From assembly GCA_012513545.1 (NCBI GenBank), contig JAAZCB010001005.1:1-5391 (forward strand): a stretch of DNA of 5,391 bases, read 5' to 3'. The translations under genes and the position numbers were made by a program. The notes beneath the pieces are model-generated. The model did not search any database. It saw nothing but the letters and a program-made list of their open reading frames with translations, and was not told the origin of the DNA. Numbering within the stretch: position 1 is the first letter of the stretch; every line of letters begins with the position of its first letter. Of the stretch, positions 1 through 5,391 are shown one piece after another. This DNA is from Clostridiaceae bacterium (GTDB lineage Bacteria; Bacillota_A; Clostridia; Acetivibrionales; Acetivibrionaceae).

Positions 1-175
1 ACTGAGCGCCAGCCCTCCTCCGGTTCAGGCAATTTAAGTAAGGGAAGTCGGAACACGCCGGAACCTTTGGCCGCCACATAACAATGGCTATTGCCAATAA
101 GGGTGTTCTACCGGGTGGGAACGAAAGCAAAAGAAACAGCGCCGCCAAACCTTTGATTATCTTGTGCTATTATGT

Positions 176-192
176 AAATTGCAGGGCAATTT
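176..192. repeat. Short perfect hairpin (7-bp stem, 3-base loop)
   Basis: AAATTGC at 176-182 is followed by the loop AGG and by its exact reverse complement GCAATTT at 186-192, with a T and an AT-rich run after it. The stem is too AT-rich and the T tract too short for a confident terminator, but it could end a transcript entering from the left. Chance is a real alternative in AT-rich DNA. Confidence 0.35.
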
Positions 193-390
193 TAATAAAC
201 TCTTTAAACAAAGAATCGATGGAAAAAGGTTTGGCTCACCAGCGATCTGAGAGGTCTGTCCTTTCAAATCCCTTACTGGCCATAGCCCGGTCCGTTACAA
301 GCAAGCCGAAGAAAAAAAAAGACAACGACAGAATGACAATGAAATTTTTGCTGCATAAAGACAAAGAAAAGGGAAACCCACCGCACTTTC

Positions 391-445
391 AGGCACATTT
401 GGCTGCCCCAACGCACAGGCAACCGCTTCGCAGCCAAAAGAGCCT
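391..445. repeat. Large imperfect inverted repeat, 16-base arms around a 23-base loop
   Basis: Arms at 391-406 and 430-445 pair at 14 of 16 positions. The inner nine pairs (TTTGGCTGC at 398-406 with GCAGCCAAA at 430-438) are perfect. The two mismatches are A-A at 395/441 and 397/439, and the outer four pairs (AGGC/GCCT) are again perfect. The loop at 407-429 is GC-rich. A short run of five T follows at 449-453. The arrangement resembles the dispersed hairpin repeats I recall from intergenic regions of Bacteroidota genomes, and more loosely integron attC-like sites, but no RYYYAAC/GTTRRRY core pair is evident. It could also act as a transcriptional barrier shielding the operon from upstream read-through. 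Confidence 0.65.
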
Positions 446-472
446 TCATTTTTCCAACGCACTGTTCGACTG

Positions 473-531
473 TTGAAAATTCACACATTTTATATAATAT
501 ATTTTGATATAAAAACTCTATTTTAGCTTTT
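473..531 (+). promoter_or_regulatory. Candidate promoter region of the XRE-brxC-methyltransferase operon
   Basis: This is the only obviously AT-rich, promoter-like segment before the operon. Two readings are possible. A sigma70-like -10 box TATAAT lies at 493-498 with TTGAAA at 473-478, but the 14-base spacer is short. A Bacteroidota-type promoter (consensus TTTG near -33 and TAnnTTTG near -7) could be TTTG at 503-506 with TAGCTTTT at 524-531, a 7-of-8 match and a 17-base spacer; this would leave a very short leader before the ATG at 546. Neither is decisive. Confidence 0.3.
488..514. promoter_or_regulatory. Perfect inverted repeat, possible operator for the adjacent XRE protein
   Basis: TTTTATAT at 488-495 and ATATAAAA at 507-514 are exact reverse complements separated by 11 bases, so equivalent positions in the half-sites are 19 bases apart, close to two helical turns. 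It ends 31 bases before the ATG at 546 and overlaps a TATAAT. Small Cro/C1-type proteins commonly bind such dyads as dimers and repress their own operon; assigning this site to the next gene is inference. AT-only dyads also arise by chance. Confidence 0.35.
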
Positions 532-545
532 TGACTTTTAACGAT

Positions 546-746
546 ATGAACAGAATTAAAGAAGTACTTGAGGAAAAAGGAATAAAGCAAACTTGGTTGG
601 CTGAAAAGCTTGGTAAAAGCTACAATGTAGTAAATGGATATGTTCAAAACAGACAACAGCCAAGACTGGAAGTCTTCTATGAAATTGCAGAAATTCTAAA
701 CGTAGAAGTTAAAGACCTGATTATTGAACGAAAAGAAACCAAATAA
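546..746 (+). CDS. Small XRE/Cro-C1-type helix-turn-helix transcriptional regulator (66 aa)
   Basis: A single-domain DNA-binding protein that probably controls this operon. The protein is almost entirely one HTH_XRE fold. Helix 2 is about residues 15-23 (QTWLAEKLG), the recognition helix about 25-36 ([12 protein letters not shown]), then the family's usual Q-x-P-R and a helix ([11 protein letters not shown]) leading to V-K-D-L-I. A start codon TTG at 531 in the same frame would add five residues (MTFND). I prefer ATG at 546 because [13 protein letters not shown] is the normal beginning of this fold and the TTG lies in promoter-like sequence. No Shine-Dalgarno is visible. The stop is only 2 bases before the next gene, so the two are almost certainly co-transcribed and probably translationally coupled. 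There is no ligand, protease or sensor domain, so the protein is likely an autoregulator acting at the dyad just upstream. The direction of control (repression or activation) cannot be read from sequence. Confidence 0.9.
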   Translation: MNRIKEVLEEKGIKQTWLAEKLGKSYNVVNGYVQNRQQPRLEVFYEIAEILNVEVKDLIIERKETK

Positions 747-748
747 GT

Positions 749-3700
749 ATGGAATATCATAGCAAACACATTGACACTTATCTTTCATTGGCAAACAGCC
801 TTAGATTTAAACTTTGGGCAATCGTTGGTAAAAACAATGATAAAAAAGACAAGATAATAAACTACTTACAGGAAAAGGAATATCAGCTAATTGATGTTGC
901 AAAAGAGCTTGATTTTCTATACAAGGAATTGGACGATGAAAATGAGCCAAGCCACGACATTGGACAAAAAATCAAAGAATGGTTTCTTACTAAACCGGAT
1001 AAAATAATACTTACAAATGCAAGTATTTTATATCACAAGGCATTTACAAGAATTTCACCTGTGGGTGCTTTCAAATACAATTCAAGAAATAAAAGCAGTG
1101 TTTTGTTTCTTGAAGATGAGCAGATAATAAGTAATCGTGTTTCATACGGACAAGCCGGAACCGATGAACATTACGATAAGGACATAAACGATATTCTTCT
1201 CACCAATATCAAAGACATAGAAGAAAATTATAAAAGCATTTTGCACGAACCTGCTGGAAAATACAAAAGCCCGGATGAACTTCCTGAAAATGCAATCGGG
1301 AAACTTTTCAACTACACCGAAATAAAAGATGTCGTTGATATTGACACTGACATTCAACAAAGTGAACTTCAAAAAGAGCTGGTATCGAGTTATATTATTT
1401 CCGAAGGACTGGAACAGCAAATAATTGACTTTTTTGATAATCTAAAAAAGCCAAATCATAAAGCCGTAAAAATTATAGGTAATTACGGAAGTGGTAAATC
1501 CCACTTAATTGCTTTTTTGGTAAGTGTATTAAATAATCCTGATTTACGACCATTAATCAAAAACCAAACTGTTAAAAAGGCTACAGCTAAAATTGACCGT
1601 AAATTCTTCACTGTACAGTTTGAATTGCAGCCGGTAGATGTTGATTTGTCCTATTTCTTTTTCAGGGAAGTTGAAAAGCAATTGAAAAAGGAATATGGTT
1701 TGGAAATCCCAAAATATACTAAAGGTGAAACCTTAAATTTCAAAGACCATCTTGCTGAGATAATTTCATTCTTAAAAGAAAAAGACCCAACCAAAGGTTT
1801 GTTGGTAGTAGTTGACGAAGTTTCGGACTTTTTACAGGCAAAACAAAGTTTTCAGATTAAACGAGATTTCCAGTTTTTAAGAGTTGTCGCACAAGTTTGT
1901 CAGGACCAGGACTTGTTACTTGCTATTTCCATGCAGGAAGACATTTATTCAAGTCCAAAACTGAAAGAAATAGCAGGAGATGAAGCCAGAATCAGTGAGA
2001 GATTCCAAAATATAATTATTCGCAGGGAAGCCGTTAAAAAAGTTATTTCGCAAAGGATTGTTCCGAAAACTAAAGAACAAGAAATTGAAATCGGAACAAA
2101 ACTAAAACCTTTCATCGACAAAATAGAGGATGTTGCAAATAAGCAAGACGAGTACATTGAATTATTTCCGTTTACACCGGGTTTGTTAAACCTATTTCAT
2201 GAACTACCCTATTTCGAAAAACGTGGGATTATTCAATTTGCCCAAACCGAGTTAAAATATGTAATTGACAGACCATTCCCGTACTTTTTCACATTTGACA
2301 GGATTTATGATATTTTGGCAAACAATCCTAACAACAGAAACCTTGAAGGGATTTACGATTTGGTAAAAACCGTAAATATTGTGGTTCAAAAAATTACTGC
2401 AAATCTTGAAGAAAAACTGCATACTGACGCAATCAAACTCATAAAAGGACTTGCAGTTTATTCACTTTGGAGCAAAGGACAAAACGGAGCCACCGCAAAA
2501 GAACTTGCCGAGCAATTACTGATAATTCCGCAAAACAATTCTTTTGAAGCCTTTATGCAGGTTGCAATGATTATTAAGAAAATCAAGAACATTACCGATG
2601 GATTTTACATTAAGGTTGTAAAAGATGAAGCATCGGGAAATGATTATTTCAAATTCGACCCTGCCATTGACGGACAAGACCCGGATGAAAGAATAGAAAA
2701 TGAAATAAATGCAGTTGGCGGAGACGAAGATAAACAGGAAGCTGTTTTATTTGAACAGATAAAAGAGATTCTTGACAGCGAGCATTATAAAAACAGCCCC
2801 AATATTTTTATTGATGAAGCAACTTGGATGTCTGTCAAATCTTTCAGAAAAGGTTTTATTGTTTTCCAACGAAAAGGACAGGAAATTGCTTCAGTTGACA
2901 ATGCCGATTATGTTATCAATTTCATTTCACCATACAGCAGCCAAAAACCTGTAAAATACAACGAAAACCAACTGAATATTAAACTAAACATTGGCAAACA
3001 AGAGAATATAGAAATAATAAAACGGATTGTTGCAATAAAATCTCTGATTGGTAAAAACATGTTGGTTTCTGCAATGACAAAACGACTTGGCGAAACTGTA
3101 AACGGGTTCAGAAATCCTGCTGGCGTTGTAGTTCCAGGAATCAAATACCGGATTGCAATGTGGGTTCAAAACATTGCAGAAGCTGATTTGAATGGAAACA
3201 AAATTTCAATAAAATCTACCCTTGGCAAAGACTTTAATAATCTATCTGAAATTGTTTCAGAACTGAAAGAAAAATTGTTTGACAAACTATTTAATGAGGA
3301 ATTTCCTGAACATCCCAAATATGCCGAAACCTTGTCGTCAAACAACATCATTTCAACTTTGACACACATAAGTCAGGAAGTGGCAAATGGTAATTTCAGA
3401 GCTTTGTCAATCAGAAGTAAAAACTTTTTAGACACTTTGAATCTTCTCAATGACAATGGCGACCCGGATGTAGGTTCGAATAAAATTACTCAACTTATTT
3501 TAACCCTGGTTTATGCCAAAAATGGTAAGGTGGTAGATATTGACAAGGAAATTGTTACTGAACTAAACAAAAAACCTTACGGTCTTGAGCCCGAAGTCGT
3601 TTACTTCTTGCTCATTGTTTTGGCAACTTTAGGGAAAGTAACATTAAAAGGTAGAGGTGGTGATGAAATTGACATCTCAAATATTAAAGAGAAGTTTAAA

Positions 3701-4975
3701 AGTATCAGCCAATTCGAGAACATTGTTTATGTAGTTAAAAAGGAAGATTTATCTTACGACTTTGCTCAAAACCTGTTGAATGCTTTGGGATTGAACGGAG
3801 CAAAAATGTTGCATGAGAAATACCGAAACGAAAGTTTTGTGGAGTATAAAACCAAAGTAAAAGAAATTACAGACCACATTACTGCTGTTGAATTTCTAAT
3901 CTCGAAACTTGAAAATAAATCTTCTCTTTACCTGAATATTGACAGTGCAAAACAGATTTTAAGCGAAATTAAAACCATCGACTGGCAAGCAATGGATATT
4001 TCAAACCATGCTAAATTCAACAGCCTGGAACACTTGAAAACAGACTTGCCAAAAATCACAAAATTGCTCACATCATTAGACAATCTTAAAGCTGCATTGC
4101 AAGAGTACAACTCAACCACACACAAAGGTCTTGAGTACATGAATGATGCACTTATAATTCTAAGAGCAAACAAGGATTTTGTAAGCGATGATAATACCAT
4201 TGAAAATAAATTGGAACAGTTCTATAACGACACACTTGCCATTGTTAGAGATTTCAGCAAGTTTATTCAACTTAGCGAACGTTTCCCAATTTCAGGGAAA
4301 ATTGATGCTTTTAAAAAGCTGTATGTAACCGAGTTTTACTATCCTGCATTACAGAACACCATTGGTAACAAAGTAAACTGGAAAGTATTTGATAATTTCA
4401 GGAAACATCCTTTATTCAGTAAAGCAGAAATACTCTCGAATGCAAATTGCAACCTAAAACAAAAGCTGCAATCGAAAGTAAATCTATGGAATGCTTTATT
4501 GGAATTACGCGCTGAAAAAGTAGATGCTGAAAAACTTTACGATATTCCTTTCGATACAAACAGCAATTTTATGAAGGTAGAACGCAACTATAAAGAAATT
4601 GCCACTGAAAGCAGGAATATTGACAAAACCATTGAAAACATTTTTAATGAATATGCTGAAATCACCGTTACTGAGGTAAAGAAGAAATCGGAACAATTGG
4701 AGATTGTAAAAATTGACAACGAACACAAAACCATTATTCAGGAAATAATAAAAAAATCGCAATTACCCGAAAATATTACCCCACAGCTTATTGATGCCAT
4801 AAACAAACTATTTGTGGATATTAAGATTGTGAAACTCAGCAAAGAGAAGTTGACTAATGAATTATTTAAAAAAGATGAACTGCTGACCTTTGAACAATTG
4901 CGAAAAGCATTTTTCAATGTATTAAACCAATTGGAGCAACAAAAATCAGACGAGACCAGATTTAAAATTGACTAA
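749..4975 (+). CDS. brxC: BrxC/PglY-like (DUF6079-type) P-loop ATPase with fused N-terminal BrxF-like domain, BREX-type phage defence
   Basis: A 1408-residue ATPase, somewhat longer than typical BrxC/PglY proteins of about 1200. Residues 1-160 look like a BrxF-like module with a degraded P-loop ([10 protein letters not shown], 24-33), a hydrophobic strand [12 protein letters not shown] (84-95) and an SRN (112-114) followed by VSYG (131-134). The main AAA+-like domain starts near 181 ([12 protein letters not shown]). It has Walker A GNYGSGKS at 244-251, Walker B LLVVVDE at 351-357, a sensor-like [10 protein letters not shown] at 389-398, and ISERFQ at 415-420, where R418 is a candidate arginine finger. 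The segment PYGLEPEVV to GGDEIDI (943-975) looks winged-helix-like, a known feature of BrxC-type proteins. The remaining ~400 residues are mostly helical, Lys/Glu-rich and probably partly coiled coil. No signal peptide or membrane segment is seen, so it is cytosolic. In BREX, BrxC/PglY is a core component needed for defence and, in studied systems, for host DNA modification. The frame is intact. The gene symbol is by family resemblance only. Confidence 0.85.
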   Translation: MEYHSKHIDTYLSLANSLRFKLWAIVGKNNDKKDKIINYLQEKEYQLIDVAKELDFLYKELDDENEPSHDIGQKIKEWFLTKPDKIILTNASILYHKAFTRISPVGAFKYNSRNKSSVLFLEDEQIISNRVSYGQAGTDEHYDKDINDILLTNIKDIEENYKSILHEPAGKYKSPDELPENAIGKLFNYTEIKDVVDIDTDIQQSELQKELVSSYIISEGLEQQIIDFFDNLKKPNHKAVKIIGNYGSGKSHLIAFLVSVLNNPDLRPLIKNQTVKKATAKIDRKFFTVQFELQPVDVDLSYFFFREVEKQLKKEYGLEIPKYTKGETLNFKDHLAEIISFLKEKDPTKGLLVVVDEVSDFLQAKQSFQIKRDFQFLRVVAQVCQDQDLLLAISMQEDIYSSPKLKEIAGDEARISERFQNIIIRREAVKKVISQRIVPKTKEQEIEIGTKLKPFIDKIEDVANKQDEYIELFPFTPGLLNLFHELPYFEKRGIIQFAQTELKYVIDRPFPYFFTFDRIYDILANNPNNRNLEGIYDLVKTVNIVVQKITANLEEKLHTDAIKLIKGLAVYSLWSKGQNGATAKELAEQLLIIPQNNSFEAFMQVAMIIKKIKNITDGFYIKVVKDEASGNDYFKFDPAIDGQDPDERIENEINAVGGDEDKQEAVLFEQIKEILDSEHYKNSPNIFIDEATWMSVKSFRKGFIVFQRKGQEIASVDNADYVINFISPYSSQKPVKYNENQLNIKLNIGKQENIEIIKRIVAIKSLIGKNMLVSAMTKRLGETVNGFRNPAGVVVPGIKYRIAMWVQNIAEADLNGNKISIKSTLGKDFNNLSEIVSELKEKLFDKLFNEEFPEHPKYAETLSSNNIISTLTHISQEVANGNFRALSIRSKNFLDTLNLLNDNGDPDVGSNKITQLILTLVYAKNGKVVDIDKEIVTELNKKPYGLEPEVVYFLLIVLATLGKVTLKGRGGDEIDISNIKEKFKSISQFENIVYVVKKEDLSYDFAQNLLNALGLNGAKMLHEKYRNESFVEYKTKVKEITDHITAVEFLISKLENKSSLYLNIDSAKQILSEIKTIDWQAMDISNHAKFNSLEHLKTDLPKITKLLTSLDNLKAALQEYNSTTHKGLEYMNDALIILRANKDFVSDDNTIENKLEQFYNDTLAIVRDFSKFIQLSERFPISGKIDAFKKLYVTEFYYPALQNTIGNKVNWKVFDNFRKHPLFSKAEILSNANCNLKQKLQSKVNLWNALLELRAEKVDAEKLYDIPFDTNSNFMKVERNYKEIATESRNIDKTIENIFNEYAEITVTEVKKKSEQLEIVKIDNEHKTIIQEIIKKSQLPENITPQLIDAINKLFVDIKIVKLSKEKLTNELFKKDELLTFEQLRKAFFNVLNQLEQQKSDETRFKID

Positions 4976-4992
4976 CAGACCAACATTTTACA

Positions 4993-5391
4993 ATGGATAA
5001 AAATATTGATTACAAAAAGGACCTTGCCGGCAAACTTGACGAACTAAAAAAGATTGAAGGTTTTCCAATTGGAACTGATGAGGACATTTTGGCACTTTCA
5101 CAGCCTCCTTATTATACTGCCTGCCCAAATCCATACATTAAAGATTTTGTTGAGCAATATGGAACTTCATACGATGAGAAAACGGATGATTACAATTCAA
5201 TACCTTATACAGATGATATTGACACCAATAAGAATGACAAATTATCAAATGCTCATTCTTATCATACAAAATCTCCGTTTCATGCCATCCAACAATATAT
5301 TGAACATTACACAAAAAAAGGTGACCTTGTTTTGGACTGTTTCACTGGTTCGGGAATGACTGGAATTGCTGCACAAAAAAGTGGGAGAAAA
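4993..5391 (+). CDS. DNA methyltransferase, N-terminal part (runs off the right edge), BREX/PglX-like role
   Basis: The frame opens with ATG at 4993, 17 bases after the ATPase stop, and stays open for 133 residues to the last base of the window; the rest is missing. Residues 107-124 carry the S-adenosylmethionine-binding motif I (GDLVLDCFTGSGMTG, with D115, F117, G119, G121), followed by IAAQKSGRK. Just before it, HTKSPFHAIQQYIEHYT fits motif X of amino-methyltransferases, which often precedes motif I. Near the N-terminus lies PPYYTACPNPYI (38-49), which I recall from DNA methylases encoded beside BrxC/DUF6079 ATPases. It resembles the catalytic [DNS]PP[YF] motif but is preceded by S-Q rather than a direct D/N/S. 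Expected role: site-specific methylation, probably N6-adenine, of host DNA as the self-mark. Target site and methylation type cannot be told from this fragment. No Shine-Dalgarno is visible. Confidence 0.85.
   Translation, partial: MDKNIDYKKDLAGKLDELKKIEGFPIGTDEDILALSQPPYYTACPNPYIKDFVEQYGTSYDEKTDDYNSIPYTDDIDTNKNDKLSNAHSYHTKSPFHAIQQYIEHYTKKGDLVLDCFTGSGMTGIAAQKSGRK

Larger units (their letters stand above)
1..487. other. Non-coding, repeat-bearing leader region upstream of the defence operon
   Basis: I see no supportable gene here. An open frame from 84 to 476 (+) encodes a low-complexity, Lys/Ser/Arg-rich peptide with no domain; it runs straight through both inverted repeats and an A9 run at 312-320, so I read it as chance. 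The base composition is unlike the operon: the first 60 bases are 58% G+C, whereas the genes to the right are clearly AT-rich. The stretch holds a 7-bp hairpin (176-192), a large imperfect inverted repeat (391-445), and small stems such as TGGC/GCCA around 85-96. The sharp change to AT-rich sequence at about 475-490 marks where the operon's promoter begins. It may be an intergenic mobile or repeat unit, or the left junction of a transferred island. No tRNA or rRNA gene is recognisable. Confidence 0.6.

Noticed and set aside
30..53. Resemblance of GCAATTTAAGTAAGGGAAGT and following bases to a conserved eukaryotic large-subunit rRNA stretch
   Set aside because: The likeness is from memory and limited to about 20 bases. 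The sequence on either side does not continue as rRNA, and everything to the right is clearly bacterial.
391..453. Rho-independent terminator reading of the large inverted repeat
   Set aside because: The loop is 23 bases and the T run is short and separated from the stem, so a classic terminator is not supported, although a weak effect on transcription is possible.
84..476. Open frame of 130 residues on the + strand in the leader
   Set aside because: The peptide has no recognisable domain, reads as low-complexity basic sequence, and crosses both inverted repeats and an A9 run. No promoter or conserved start context is seen.
1..545. CRISPR array, integron attC or insertion sequence in the leader
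   Set aside because: There are no regularly spaced direct repeats, no RYYYAAC/GTTRRRY core pair framing a stem, and no transposase or terminal repeats with target duplication.
273..656. Open frame of 127 residues on the - strand
   Set aside because: It overlaps most of the first half of the XRE gene antisense and gives an unstructured, Phe/Tyr/Lys-rich peptide typical of a reverse-strand shadow of AT-rich DNA.
5054..5359. Open frame of 101 residues on the + strand near the right end
   Set aside because: It is the wrong frame of the methyltransferase gene, whose own frame carries motif X and motif I and is open to the edge.

Overview
The window is AT-rich over its coding part. Its genes are closely packed, all on the + strand, and start without clear Shine-Dalgarno sequences. 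This style fits the Bacteroidota, although no species can be named from the sequence. The first ~480 bases differ: they are richer in GC (35 of the first 60 bases are G or C), hold several inverted repeats, and show no convincing gene.

Layout: (1) 1-487, a non-coding stretch with a short hairpin (176-192) and a larger imperfect inverted repeat (391-445). (2) 488-545, a very AT-rich promoter region with a perfect 8-bp inverted repeat, a candidate operator. (3) 546-746, a 66-residue XRE/Cro-type DNA-binding protein. (4) 749-4975, starting 2 bases after that gene's stop, a 1408-residue P-loop ATPase of the BrxC/PglY type (DUF6079-like). (5) 4993 to the window edge, after a 17-base gap, the first 133 residues of a DNA methyltransferase.

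Regulator, giant BrxC-like ATPase and DNA methyltransferase in one tight operon is the head of a BREX-type (Pgl/BREX family) phage-defence island. In such systems the methyltransferase marks host DNA, and the ATPase takes part in modification and in blocking phage. The remaining expected genes (a PglZ-family alkaline-phosphatase-like protein, a helicase or Lon-like protease, possibly BrxA) would lie beyond the right edge and cannot be confirmed here.

The most unusual point is the N-terminus of the ATPase. Residues about 1-160 precede the part that aligns by eye with ordinary BrxC/DUF6079 proteins. They resemble BrxF, the small P-loop protein encoded just before brxC in type 3 BREX, but the P-loop is degraded. 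This suggests a natural BrxF-BrxC fusion with a dead first nucleotide site and an intact second one (G244-K250-S251, D356-E357). All family calls rest on reading motifs by eye, with no database search.
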